Part shown: positions 53,365 through 61,682 of the stretch, piece by piece | Layout of the letters: each line of letters begins with the position of its first letter | How positions within the stretch are numbered: the stretch's first letter is position 1 | Assembly (NCBI GenBank): GCA_947493535.1 | Contig: CANLRK010000001.1 | Span: 372,001-436,000 of the forward strand | Length of the DNA: 64,000 nucleotides | Origin: an uncultured Flavobacteriaceae bacterium | GTDB taxonomy: Bacteria; Bacteroidota; Bacteroidia; Flavobacteriales; Flavobacteriaceae | Direction of reading: 5' to 3' | Notes under the pieces: model-generated | Told to the model about the DNA's origin: nothing | Databases searched by the model: none | What the model saw: the letters and a program-made list of their open reading frames with translations, nothing else | Made by a program: the position numbers and the translations under genes

Positions 53365-53507
53365 CTGCTAACGTATTTGACTATGGTTTTGTTGCGGATA
53401 AATCCTCGCGGATTTTCCGCCGAAAACCGAAGATAGCAAATTGCAATGAATTCCTTATCGGAATTCAGCCGCAATGAACTATTGAAACAAGCATTTGCTG
53501 TTGTGAA
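53365..53507. repeat. attC-like imperfect palindrome between tRNA-Cys and the AlkD-like gene
   Basis: The 334-base gap 53348-53681 has no gene. CTAACGT (53368-53374) opens the element, and CAACAGC on the coding strand closes it. Inside are the hairpins AAATCC-TCGC-GGATTT (53400-53415, extended by GCGGA/TCCGC arms) and GAATTCC-TTATC-GGAATTC (53448-53466). In coding orientation the end reads ACGTTAGCAGCAAC just before the gene. Beyond 53507 to the tRNA terminator I see nothing else. Confidence 0.5.
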
Positions 53508-53639
53508 AAGTGGGTTGGCTTATGATGAGAACTTTGTGTCTAAATTAAGTTAAAATTATTTGGTTTTTAGCTCAGTTCTTTAAAAGAATCAAAAAACTAC
53601 CTAGTTATTTTTAAAAGTGAGAAAACGACACCTTTATAA

Positions 53640-53679
53640 AAAACAAAACTCTGAAAATCAAATGATTAACAGAGTTGGT
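53640..53679 (-). terminator. Hairpin terminator of tRNA-Cys
   Basis: On the minus strand AACTCTG and CAGAGTT (arms at 53670-53676 and 53647-53653) form a stem followed by a T-rich run. Confidence 0.7.
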
Positions 53680-53681
53680 AG

Positions 53682-53752
53682 AGGTGTCGAGCGGATTCGA
53701 ACCGCTGTAGATGGTGTTGCAGACCACTGCCTAGCCACTCGGCCACGACACC
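53682..53752 (-). tRNA. tRNA-Cys (anticodon GCA)
   Basis: 71 bases on the minus strand. The acceptor arms GGTGTCG and CGACACC pair; the T-loop is GGTTCGAATCC, the D-arm contains GCCGAGTGGCTAGGC, and the anticodon loop CTGCAAC gives GCA. The discriminator base is U, as expected for cysteine. No encoded CCA. It flanks the accessory island, with its 3' end facing it. Confidence 0.95.
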
Positions 53753-53788
53753 CTTACTGTGAGAGCAAATGTAATAAGATATTTTTAA

Positions 53789-54148
53789 TTAGCAACGCTC
53801 TTTAGTTAAAAGAATGCTAACTTTTTCCACATTTCCGCCTATTGGCGGATTAATTTTTGATAGCTTAACTTCTGCAAAAGTTACTAAAGGGCTCTTTTTA
53901 AATATACTATCTAAAATACGTTGAGCTACCGTTTCTAATAATTTTGAACGTTTGGCCATTTCTTCTGTAACAATAGCATTTAGTAATACATAATCAACGG
54001 TATCTTTTAAATCATCGGTTACGGCCGACGTTGATAAATCTGCAGTAACCGTTACATCCAAGCTATACTCGCTTCCTATGCGGCCTTCTTCTTCTAAACA
54101 ACCATGAAAAGCGTATACTTTTATGTTTTCTACTTTAATAGTTCCCAT
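53789..54148 (-). CDS. folB: Dihydroneopterin aldolase
   Basis: 119 residues, the normal length of FolB, which converts dihydroneopterin to 6-hydroxymethyldihydropterin in folate synthesis. YAFHGCLEEEGRIGSEYSLDV carries the active-site region with the Glu, and the C-terminal lysine region VTFAEVKLSKINPPI holds the catalytic Lys. It lies 6 bases downstream of pgk, an uncommon partner, and just after tRNA-Cys in the leftward direction. Confidence 0.92.
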   Translation of the reverse strand: MGTIKVENIKVYAFHGCLEEEGRIGSEYSLDVTVTADLSTSAVTDDLKDTVDYVLLNAIVTEEMAKRSKLLETVAQRILDSIFKKSPLVTFAEVKLSKINPPIGGNVEKVSILLTKERC

Positions 54149-54154
54149 ACTTAA

Positions 54155-55345
54155 TTATGCGTTTAAAATAGCAGCTATACCAGGTAAGGTTTTCCCTTCT
54201 AAACTTTCTAACATAGCTCCTCCACCAGTACTTACATAACTTACTGCTGTGCTTAAACCAAATTGCTTGGCTGCAGCAACAGAATCACCACCACCAACTA
54301 ATGAAAAGGCGCCGTTTTTAGTAGCCGCAACAATGGCGTTACCTAAAGCAATGGTTCCTTTAGAAAAAGCTTCCATTTCAAAAACTCCTAGAGGTCCATT
54401 CCAAAGTATTGTTTTAGAATTAGCAAGAACATCTGCAAAAATTTCGCTGGTTTTGGGGCCAACATCCAAGCCCATCCAACCGTCAGGTATTTTTGTAGTA
54501 TCTACTAATTGTATATTAGCATCGTTGGCAAACGCATCGGCCACCACGGCATCAACAGGTAAATGAATTGCTACACCTTTGGCTTTGGCTTTGGCTAAAA
54601 TGTCTTTCGCTAAGTTTAAATACTCATCTTCTACCAAAGAATTACCAATTTGTCCGCCTAAGGCTTTTATAAAGGTAAAAGTCATACCGCCACCAATAAT
54701 AATGTGGTTTACTTTATCTAATATGTTTTCAATAATGGTAATTTTTGAGGATACTTTAGCTCCACCTAAAATAGCAGTTACTGGTTTTTCACCAGAAGTC
54801 ATAACTTTATCAATACTTTCAATTTCTTTAGCTAATAGGCTACCAAAACATTTGTTTTCGCCAAAGAAAGAAGCAATTACACTGGTTGAAGCATGTGCTC
54901 TGTGCGCTGTACCAAAGGCATCATTCACATAAATATCACCTAGCTTTGATAATTGTTCTGCAAAAGCAACATCGCCTTTTTTCTCTTCTTCATGAAAGCG
55001 TAAGTTTTCTAATAAGATAATTTTACCATCTTCTAAATTAGCCACGGCTGCTTCGGCTTCAGCACCAACACAGTTAGCAACAAATTGTACTTCAACACCA
55101 ATAATATCTCTAACGGTAGCCGCAATATGCTGTAATGAAAATTCATTTTGAACCCCTTTTGGTCGTCCTAAATGCGACATTAATACACAACTTCCACCAT
55201 CTTCTAAAATTTTAATAATAGTAGGTTTAGCTGCTTCAATACGCGTAGTATCGGTTACTTGAAAGCTGTCGTTTAAAGGAACGTTAAAGTCCACACGAAT
55301 TAATGCTTTTTTATGGTTGAAATTGAAGTCGTGTATGGTTTTCAT
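54155..55345 (-). CDS. pgk: Phosphoglycerate kinase
   Basis: 396 residues. PGK makes ATP from 1,3-bisphosphoglycerate in glycolysis. The signatures [43 protein letters not shown] and [13 protein letters not shown], with the C-terminal [13 protein letters not shown], are all in place. Normal length for the family. A TAnnTTTG box stands upstream with a TTG 24 bases further, so pgk probably starts the pgk-folB unit. Confidence 0.97.
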   Translation of the reverse strand: MKTIHDFNFNHKKALIRVDFNVPLNDSFQVTDTTRIEAAKPTIIKILEDGGSCVLMSHLGRPKGVQNEFSLQHIAATVRDIIGVEVQFVANCVGAEAEAAVANLEDGKIILLENLRFHEEEKKGDVAFAEQLSKLGDIYVNDAFGTAHRAHASTSVIASFFGENKCFGSLLAKEIESIDKVMTSGEKPVTAILGGAKVSSKITIIENILDKVNHIIIGGGMTFTFIKALGGQIGNSLVEDEYLNLAKDILAKAKAKGVAIHLPVDAVVADAFANDANIQLVDTTKIPDGWMGLDVGPKTSEIFADVLANSKTILWNGPLGVFEMEAFSKGTIALGNAIVAATKNGAFSLVGGGDSVAAAKQFGLSTAVSYVSTGGGAMLESLEGKTLPGIAAILNA

Positions 55346-55366
55346 GTGTATGTGTTAAAGTTTTTG

Positions 55367-55374
55367 CAAAGATA
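55367..55374 (-). promoter_or_regulatory. Bacteroidota -7 box (TATCTTTG, minus strand) for pgk-folB
   Basis: Plus-strand CAAAGATA 21 bases upstream of the pgk start. A TTG on the coding strand (CAA at 55399-55401) is 24 bases further, one base outside the usual 17-23 spacing. Confidence 0.5.
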
Positions 55375-55455
55375 ACTTTTTAAATGATTTGTTGAAACCA
55401 ATGTAAAGTTAAGCTAGCTACTTGACCTGCGGTAATATTAGTTTATATTTGTGTG

Positions 55456-56583
55456 ATGGATTTTAGCAAAATAATAGGACAAACACATTTGATTAACCAC
55501 TTAAAAACAAGTGCCGATAATGGAAGAATACCACACGCACAATTGTTTGTAGGTCCCGAAGGTTGCGGAACCTTAGCCATTGCGGTAGCTTATGCCCGTT
55601 ACATTTTATGTGAAGCCGAAAATGCAGCTTGTAATGTAAAACTTGATAATTTATCGCACCCTGATTTACATTTTGCTTTTCCTGTAGCTACTAATGATAA
55701 GGTAAAAAAACACCCTGTAAGTAATTTGTTTCTGGACGATTGGAGAAGTTTTGTTAAACAACAGCCTTATGGTAATTTGTTTGATTGGTATAAGCTTTTA
55801 GGTGTTGAAAAAAAACAAGGGCAGATAGGAGTTGATGAGGCCTTAGATGTGGTTAAAAAACTAAGTTTGAAATCTTATGAAGGTGGTTATAAAATTATGA
55901 TTTTTTGGATGGCAGAAAAAATGAATAATGCCGCAGCCAATAAATTGTTAAAACTTATTGAAGAACCACCTGAGAAAACAGTTTTTATTTTAATTACTGA
56001 AAATGAAGATCAGATTATAAATACCATTCGTTCACGATGTCAAGTGTTACATTTTCCTGGGTTAGCCGAACAAGATATTGTAACTAACTTAATAGAAAAT
56101 TTTGATTTAACACCAGAAGAAGCTACTAAAATAGCACACCAATCTGATGGAAATTACAACAAGGCCTTAGATATTTTTCACAAAGATTCTGAAGATATTC
56201 AATTTGAGGAGTGGTTTATTACATGGGTACGCGCTGCTTTTAGAGCCAAAGGCAACAAAACAGCAATAAACGATTTAATTGCTTGGAGTGAAACTATAGC
56301 AAAGGCAGGAAGAGAAACCCAAAAACAATTTTTACACTATTGCCTAAACTTTTTTCGCCAGGCATTATTACTTAATTATACGGCAACAGACTTGGTGTAT
56401 TTGGAACCACAAACACAAAATTTTGCGCTTGAAAAGTTTGCCCCTTTTGTACATGGCAATAATATTGTAGCCATTAATGAGGAGCTGAATGATGCTATTT
56501 ATCATATAGAACGCAACGGAAACGCTAAAATTATTTTAACAGATTTATCTATTAAACTTACCCGATTGCTACATAAAAAATAA
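55456..56583 (+). CDS. holB: DNA polymerase III subunit delta'
   Basis: 375 residues from the ATG at 55456 (a GTG just before it is less likely). The clamp-loader AAA+ fold begins with IGQTHLINHLKTSADNGRIP and HAQLFVGPEGCGTLAIA, a Walker A region lacking the Lys-Thr, as in other delta' subunits that do not hydrolyse ATP. The segment KMNNAAANKLLKLIEEPPE and SRCQVLHFP with the SRC motif complete the identification. It begins a short rightward run with the DUF6370 gene. Confidence 0.92.
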   Translation: MDFSKIIGQTHLINHLKTSADNGRIPHAQLFVGPEGCGTLAIAVAYARYILCEAENAACNVKLDNLSHPDLHFAFPVATNDKVKKHPVSNLFLDDWRSFVKQQPYGNLFDWYKLLGVEKKQGQIGVDEALDVVKKLSLKSYEGGYKIMIFWMAEKMNNAAANKLLKLIEEPPEKTVFILITENEDQIINTIRSRCQVLHFPGLAEQDIVTNLIENFDLTPEEATKIAHQSDGNYNKALDIFHKDSEDIQFEEWFITWVRAAFRAKGNKTAINDLIAWSETIAKAGRETQKQFLHYCLNFFRQALLLNYTATDLVYLEPQTQNFALEKFAPFVHGNNIVAINEELNDAIYHIERNGNAKIILTDLSIKLTRLLHKK

Positions 56584-56590
56584 AGTTATC

Positions 56591-56893
56591 ATGAAAAACT
56601 ATCTTTTGTTAATGTTGTTCATCTGTGGGTTAAGTTCATGTAACAATCAAGGAATTACCGATAAAATTGTTGAGGCTTCATGCGGACAATGTCAATTTAT
56701 GATGCAAGGAAAAGGTTGCGATTTAGCTATACGTATGGGTGATAAGTCATATTACGTAAAGGGAACAACTATTGATGATCATGGTGATGCGCATGCTGAA
56801 GATGGTTTTTGCCAAGCTATACGTAAGGCTAAGGTTTCAGGTACAGTGGTTGACGGTGTTTTTGAAGCTACCTCGTTTGAATTAATAGAGTAA
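56591..56893 (+). CDS. Small cysteine-containing lipoprotein, DUF6370 type
   Basis: 100 residues with a lipoprotein signal (LLMLFICGLSSC). The mature part has a conserved Cys group, ASCGQCQFMMQGKGCDLAIR and DGFCQAIRKAK, that could bind a metal or form disulfides. The family is known as DUF6370 in Bacteroidota; no function is known. It follows holB by 8 bases but has no obvious functional link to it. Confidence 0.75.
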   Translation: MKNYLLLMLFICGLSSCNNQGITDKIVEASCGQCQFMMQGKGCDLAIRMGDKSYYVKGTTIDDHGDAHAEDGFCQAIRKAKVSGTVVDGVFEATSFELIE

Positions 56894-57005
56894 AATTATT
56901 TCCTTTTGTAGTAAAATTTGTGTTACTGGTCTAAAAAATAGTACCACTTGTTTATGTTGTACTCATAATTGTTATCTTTTAGTTGTAAACTAAAAAATAA
57001 ACTTT

Positions 57006-57689
57006 ATGAAAAAATTAGTAGCAGAATTTATTGGAACCTTATGGCTAGTTTTAGGAGGTTGTGGTAGCGCTATGTTAGCTGCCGGATATCCTGAGGTAGG
57101 AATTGGCTTTATGGGAGTTGCTTTAGCATTTGGATTAACGGTGTTAACTATGGCTTATGCAGTAGGACATATTTCAGGAGGTCATTTTAACCCAGCAGTA
57201 ACCATTGGTTTATGGATAGGAGGTAGGTTTAATGTAAAAGATATTTTCCCATACATTATAGCGCAAGTATTAGGAGGTATTGTTGGGGCAGGTATATTGT
57301 ACCTTATTGTTACAGGAAACGGAAGTGATATAGGTACATTTGCAGCCAATGGTTATGAAAACCTATCACCAGGAGGTTATAATATGACGGCTGCATTACT
57401 AACAGAAGTTGTTATGACATTTATGTTTTTAATTATAATATTAGGAGCAACACATAAAAATGCTAACACAAAATTTGCAGGTATTGCCATTGGTTTAGGG
57501 TTAACCTTAATACATTTAATTAGTATTCCAGTTACCAATACATCTGTAAATCCAGCACGAAGTACTAGTCAAGCCTTTTTTGTAGGGGGCGATGCTTTAG
57601 GGCAATTGTGGTTGTTTTGGGTAGCTCCTATATTAGGCGCTATTTTAGCAGGTATGGTTTATAAATACTTAGCGCCAAATAAAGCGTAA
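57006..57689 (+). CDS. aqpZ: Aquaporin Z-type water channel
   Basis: 227 residues with six membrane helices and the two NPA half-helices: HFNPAVTIG (Asn62) and VNPARSTSQ near residue 182. [11 protein letters not shown] and the His-Ile pattern near the selectivity filter match AqpZ rather than glycerol facilitators (GlpF). It allows rapid water flux through the inner membrane. It is monocistronic and ends before a bidirectional hairpin. Confidence 0.93.
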   Translation: MKKLVAEFIGTLWLVLGGCGSAMLAAGYPEVGIGFMGVALAFGLTVLTMAYAVGHISGGHFNPAVTIGLWIGGRFNVKDIFPYIIAQVLGGIVGAGILYLIVTGNGSDIGTFAANGYENLSPGGYNMTAALLTEVVMTFMFLIIILGATHKNANTKFAGIAIGLGLTLIHLISIPVTNTSVNPARSTSQAFFVGGDALGQLWLFWVAPILGAILAGMVYKYLAPNKA

Positions 57690-57709
57690 TTTACTAGAAT
57701 ATATAAACA

Positions 57710-57739
57710 ATAAAAAGCCGCAATTAGCGGCTTTTTTTA
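57710..57739. terminator. Hairpin terminator shared by aqpZ and the OmpH-like gene
   Basis: AAAAGCCGC-AATTA-GCGGCTTTT with T-run on both outer sides. Confidence 0.88.
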
Positions 57740-57760
57740 TAAAAAATGTTTTGTGTAGAA

Positions 57761-58276
57761 TTACTTTGCTCCGTATTCCTTATTTAATTTATCAAGGACA
57801 ACAGTGGTAATATCATTTTTTTCAGCACCGTATAATACGCTACCTACTTTATTTTTTCCGAAAATATAAGTGTATCCATTTTCTGAACCATAACTCTCAA
57901 TAGCTCCATCTATTTTCTTTAATAAATCGTCTATTTCTTTTTGACTTTCTTGTGCCATTACCTGCTCTTCTTGTTGTAGTTGCTGCTGTAATTGCTGTCT
58001 TTTTTGCATGTATGGCCCATATAATTCCTGTTGTTTAGCAGGACTCATATTTGCTCCTTTAGCTTGTAGTGCTAAACCCTCTTCTTGTAAGGCTTTACCA
58101 ATACTATCTTTTTTAGCAGCTAATGCCTCAACAAGTACTTTATACTTATCTTCAATATCAATACGCTCTTGGTATTTTTCAATTAACACTTCATTGTTTA
58201 CAAAAGCAGTTTTTTCTTGCTGACAAGAAAAAAGCAACATTGATGTTACCGCTAAAAGAATTATTTTTTTAGTCAT
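57761..58276 (-). CDS. OmpH/Skp-like periplasmic chaperone lipoprotein
   Basis: 171 residues with a lipoprotein signal (TSMLLFSCQQEK), then a beta start (TAFVNNEVLIEKYQ), a long Gln/Glu-rich helical hairpin (about 55-120) and a C-terminal strand. This is the OmpH/Skp fold, which holds unfolded outer-membrane proteins. Skp is normally soluble; the lipobox here suggests membrane attachment, as in other Bacteroidota OmpH relatives. The gene stands alone. Confidence 0.8.
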   Translation of the reverse strand: MTKKIILLAVTSMLLFSCQQEKTAFVNNEVLIEKYQERIDIEDKYKVLVEALAAKKDSIGKALQEEGLALQAKGANMSPAKQQELYGPYMQKRQQLQQQLQQEEQVMAQESQKEIDDLLKKIDGAIESYGSENGYTYIFGKNKVGSVLYGAEKNDITTVVLDKLNKEYGAK

Positions 58277-58353
58277 AATAGATTTTGTTTAGTTTTAAGT
58301 TGTTGCGAATGTAAAGAAATAACTTCAATTCTGTTCCCTGATAATTATCATAG

Positions 58354-58381
58354 TTGTAAATTTAAACAATTAATAGTTTTG
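58354..58381 (+). promoter_or_regulatory. Consensus Bacteroidota promoter of deoC (possibly leaderless)
   Basis: TTG (58354-58356), 17 bases, TAGTTTTG (58374-58381) is an exact TTG-N17-TAnnTTTG match. The ATG of deoC follows after only 4 bases, so the transcript would have almost no leader. Confidence 0.65.
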
Positions 58382-58385
58382 AATT

Positions 58386-59048
58386 ATGGAATTAAGTAAA
58401 TACATAGATCATACCTTACTAAAACCAACAGCAACAAAATTGGATATTAAAAAGCTTTGTGATGAAGCTATTGAGTTCCAGTTTTTTTCAGTTTGTGTAA
58501 ATAGTTATTATGTGGGTTTTGCTAAAAAGCAATTAAAAGGCAGTAATGTAAAAGTGTGTGCGGTGGTAGGATTTCCGTTAGGGGCAATGAGTACAAAAGC
58601 AAAGGCATTTGAAGCAAAACAAGCAAGTAAAAAAGGTGCGGATGAGGTTGATATGGTGCTTCATATTGGTGCTTTAAAAGATAAGGCCTACCATAAAGTG
58701 AGTAAAGATATAGCAGCTGTAAAAAAAGAATTACCTACTAAAGTACTAAAGGTAATTTTAGAAACATGTTATTTAACCCCCAATGAGATTACAAAAGCCA
58801 CAACATTGGCTATAGAGGCTGGGGCTGATTTTGTAAAAACCTCAACAGGTTTTGGTACAGGTGGCGCAACGCTTGAAGCGGTACAGGTAATGCAAAAAGC
58901 CGCCAATGATAAAGTACAAATAAAAGCATCTGGAGGAATAAGAGATGCGGAAACAGCACTAAGGTATATACAAGCAGGTGCAAGTAGATTAGGAACCTCA
59001 TCAGGAATTGCTATTGTTACAGGAAAAACAGCAACAGAAAACTATTAA
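58386..59048 (+). CDS. deoC: Deoxyribose-phosphate aldolase
   Basis: 220 residues of a class I aldolase that splits 2-deoxyribose-5-phosphate into glyceraldehyde-3-phosphate and acetaldehyde. The Schiff-base lysine is K151 in [12 protein letters not shown]; the second lysine K180 (IKASGGIRD) and the acidic pair near D86-D89 complete the active site. It lies 2 bases upstream of deoD, so deoxynucleoside catabolism is encoded together. Confidence 0.95.
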   Translation: MELSKYIDHTLLKPTATKLDIKKLCDEAIEFQFFSVCVNSYYVGFAKKQLKGSNVKVCAVVGFPLGAMSTKAKAFEAKQASKKGADEVDMVLHIGALKDKAYHKVSKDIAAVKKELPTKVLKVILETCYLTPNEITKATTLAIEAGADFVKTSTGFGTGGATLEAVQVMQKAANDKVQIKASGGIRDAETALRYIQAGASRLGTSSGIAIVTGKTATENY

Positions 59049-59050
59049 TT

Positions 59051-59749
59051 ATGAGCATACATATAGGAGCAAAACAAGGAGAAATAGCTGAAACGATATT
59101 GTTGCCAGGTGATCCGTTACGCGCAAAATGGATTGCAGAAACTTTTTTTGACAACCCGTTTTGCTTTAATGAAATACGGGGTATGTTAGGATACACAGGC
59201 ACTTACAAAGGCAAGAAAATTTCTGTTATGGGAACAGGTATGGGAGTGCCAAGTATTTCTATTTATACACAAGAATTAATTACACAATACAATGTAAAAA
59301 ATTTAATAAGAGTAGGTAGTGCAGGCTCTTACCAACCAGAAGTAAAATTACGCGATGTAGTGTTGGCGATGTCTTCTTCATCAACTTCAGGAATTAATGA
59401 GTTGCGTTTTGGCGGTGCCGATTATGCGCCAACAGCGAGTTTTGAGTTATTCAGAAAAGCATTAGAAATAGCTGAAGCAAAAAATATTGATGTTAAAGCG
59501 GGTAATATTTTAACTAGTGATGAGTTTTATGAAGACGACATTAAGTCTTATGAAAAATGGTCAAAATTTGGAGTGCTCTGTGTAGAAATGGAAACAGCAG
59601 GCTTATACACTATAGCTGCAATGCATAATGTAAATGCCTTATCTATTTTAACTATATCAGATTCTTTAGTTACTAAAGAGACTACCACAAGTAAAGAGCG
59701 TGAAAGTACGTTTACTGAAATGATAGCAATAGCTTTAGAGCTAGCCTAA
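59051..59749 (+). CDS. deoD: Purine nucleoside phosphorylase (DeoD type)
   Basis: 232 residues, a trimer-of-dimers PNP that cleaves purine (deoxy)nucleosides with phosphate. [23 protein letters not shown] at the N-terminus, [20 protein letters not shown] (substrate-binding Glu-Met-Glu) and the catalytic Asp in [10 protein letters not shown] are all visible. The deoxyribose-1-phosphate it yields feeds DeoC after isomerisation; the mutase is not in the window. Confidence 0.95.
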   Translation: MSIHIGAKQGEIAETILLPGDPLRAKWIAETFFDNPFCFNEIRGMLGYTGTYKGKKISVMGTGMGVPSISIYTQELITQYNVKNLIRVGSAGSYQPEVKLRDVVLAMSSSSTSGINELRFGGADYAPTASFELFRKALEIAEAKNIDVKAGNILTSDEFYEDDIKSYEKWSKFGVLCVEMETAGLYTIAAMHNVNALSILTISDSLVTKETTTSKERESTFTEMIAIALELA

Positions 59750-59784
59750 ACTATTTTAGCATGCTATTTTTCAACTAAATAATG

Positions 59785-59792
59785 TACTTTTG
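59785..59792 (+). promoter_or_regulatory. Bacteroidota -7 box (TACTTTTG) for rpiB
   Basis: TAnnTTTG box 27 bases upstream of the rpiB ATG; no clear -33 TTG. Confidence 0.45.
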
Positions 59793-59818
59793 CCCCACAC
59801 AACTAAAAATAAAAGAAA

Positions 59819-60247
59819 ATGAAAATCGCTATTGGAAATGACCACGCAGGTACGGAATATAAGTTTGAAGTAATTAAATTACTTGAAGCAAGAGGAATTA
59901 CTGTAAAAAATTATGGAACCAATGAAAATTCAAGTGTTGATTACCCTGATTTTGTGCACCCAGTAGCTAAAGATGTTGATACCAATACTGCTGATTTTGG
60001 TATTTTAATTTGTGGTAGTGGTAATGGTGTAGCTATGACAGCAAATAAGTATAGCAATGTACGTGCAGGTTTATGCTGGACAAAAGAAATAACTGAGCTT
60101 ACTCGTCAGCATAATAACGCTAACGTTTTATGTGTTCCTGCTCGATACACGTCAATACCTCAAGTATTAGCAATGGTTGAAACATTTTTAGATACCAATT
60201 TTGAAGGCGGAAGACATCAAAATAGAATAAATAAAATAGCAATATAA
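59819..60247 (+). CDS. rpiB: Ribose-5-phosphate isomerase B
   Basis: 142 residues with KIAIGNDHAGTEYKFEVI (the phosphate-binding loop), SVDYPDFVHPVAKDV and LICGSGNGVAMTANKY, holding the catalytic cysteine Cys65 region. RpiB interconverts ribose-5-phosphate and ribulose-5-phosphate. It sits with deoC and deoD, which suggests pentose from nucleosides enters the pentose-phosphate pathway here. A hairpin terminator follows. Confidence 0.95.
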   Translation: MKIAIGNDHAGTEYKFEVIKLLEARGITVKNYGTNENSSVDYPDFVHPVAKDVDTNTADFGILICGSGNGVAMTANKYSNVRAGLCWTKEITELTRQHNNANVLCVPARYTSIPQVLAMVETFLDTNFEGGRHQNRINKIAI

Positions 60248-60272
60248 TAAGCTAGATGATTTACTATAATAG

Positions 60273-60306
60273 CAAAAAATCCGAGATGTTAAACTCGGAT
60301 TTTTTG
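60273..60306 (+). terminator. Hairpin terminator after rpiB
   Basis: Stem ATCCGAG/CTCGGAT with a loop of 8 bases and flanking A- and T-runs. Confidence 0.88.
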
Positions 60307-60322
60307 TTTTAAATTAACTTAA

Positions 60323-61645
60323 ATGAAAAAAAGCTATAGCATACTTTTTATATTACTAGTATTAAGTTATAATGTATTTTCTCAACAAGTAATTACAACA
60401 AAACTAGATGCGTTATTTGATAAAATAGCAATACATAATAAAGCAATGGGGAGTGTTTCGGTTTTTAAAAACGGAAAAGAAGTTTATCAGCGCTCATTTG
60501 GTTATGTCGATATTGAAAAAAACAGATTAGCAAATAGTACTACCATGTATAAAATAGGTTCTATTTCTAAAGTATATACCTCAACAATAATTTTAAAATT
60601 AATAGAAGAGAGAAAATTAAAATTAACTACAAAATTAAATCAGTTTTTTCCTTCCATTCCTAATGCGCATTTAATTACAATTGAAAGTTTATTAAATCAT
60701 TCAAGTGGTTTGTACAATTATACTAAGAAAAAAGGGTTTTATAATTGGGTTGTAGAAGGAAAGTCACATGAAGAACTTTTGCAAAATTTTATTAAAAACG
60801 GTATAGTTTTTCAACCAAATGAGCGGCACGAATACTCTAATACTAATTTTGTACTGTTAGCACTTATAGCAGAAAAAATACACAATAAACCGTTTAAAGA
60901 TATATTGTTTACTGAAATAATAACTCCTCTACAGTTAACAAGAACACAAATTGGCGGAAAAATTAATAGTGAAAATAATGAAGCCTTTTCTTATATAAAA
61001 AAAGCAAAGTGGCATAAACATTTTGAATGGAATATGGATAATGCCCTTGGTGCGGGTTCTTTAATTGCTACGCCTACTGAGGTTAATACTTTTCTAGATG
61101 CTTTATTTACATATAAGTTATTAAATAAAAAAATGGTTGATAAAATGATAGGGAAAGAATACTTTGGATTAGGATTGCTGCGTTATCGTTTTTTCAATAA
61201 AGTATTTAGAGCACACGGAGGAAGTATTGAAAAATTTAAATCAATAGCAGGTTACAATTTTGATGATAAGTTAGCTATTACTGTTACTTTAAATGGACCA
61301 GATATTCAAGTACAAGAAATAGTTAAAGCAGTATTAGCCGTATATTATAATAGAGTTTATGATTTACCAGAACTAAATATTATTAAGTTAAAAAATACCG
61401 CTGCTATTGAAGGGGTATATAAAGGAGATGATTATCCGCACAAAATAAAAGTATTTCGAGAAGGTAATACGCTTTTGGTACAACGAACAAGTCAAAATGC
61501 GATACCAGTTGATGCTGTTTCGGCTACAGAGTTTAAAATATTTAGGTTAGATGCTAGTTTTATATTTTCTCCTGAAGAAGAAAAACTTGAATTTAAGCAA
61601 AAAGGAAGAGGCTATATTTTATACAAAGAAAAAACCGACAACTAA
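60323..61645 (+). CDS. Secreted serine hydrolase, beta-lactamase/class C family
   Basis: 440 residues with a signal peptide (MKKSYSILFILLVLSYNVFS). The catalytic S80-x-x-K83 (GSISK), Y171-x-N173 (HEYSNTN) and the HGG element (RAHGGSIEK) fit the serine beta-lactamase-like superfamily. About 90 C-terminal residues form an extra beta-rich domain of the type often added to these hydrolases. The target could be a D-amino-acid peptide or ester; true beta-lactamase activity is not implied. The hairpin terminator covers its stop codon. Confidence 0.85.
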   Translation: MKKSYSILFILLVLSYNVFSQQVITTKLDALFDKIAIHNKAMGSVSVFKNGKEVYQRSFGYVDIEKNRLANSTTMYKIGSISKVYTSTIILKLIEERKLKLTTKLNQFFPSIPNAHLITIESLLNHSSGLYNYTKKKGFYNWVVEGKSHEELLQNFIKNGIVFQPNERHEYSNTNFVLLALIAEKIHNKPFKDILFTEIITPLQLTRTQIGGKINSENNEAFSYIKKAKWHKHFEWNMDNALGAGSLIATPTEVNTFLDALFTYKLLNKKMVDKMIGKEYFGLGLLRYRFFNKVFRAHGGSIEKFKSIAGYNFDDKLAITVTLNGPDIQVQEIVKAVLAVYYNRVYDLPELNIIKLKNTAAIEGVYKGDDYPHKIKVFREGNTLLVQRTSQNAIPVDAVSATEFKIFRLDASFIFSPEEEKLEFKQKGRGYILYKEKTDN

Positions 61646-61665
61646 ATTAGTTATCGGTTTTTTGA
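61630..61665. terminator. Hairpin terminator overlapping the end of the serine hydrolase gene
   Basis: Arms AACCGA-AACTAA and TTAGTT-TCGGTT, with A-run and T-run outside, also face the convergent glnS. The serine hydrolase stop codon lies in the hairpin arm. Confidence 0.75.
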
Positions 61666-61682
61666 GTTAGTTCAACTAGAAA

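Noticed and set aside
53626-53632. CGACACC near the tRNA-Cys terminator as an attachment-site repeat
   Set aside because: It matches only seven bases of the 5' acceptor arm, not the tRNA 3' end, so it is probably chance.
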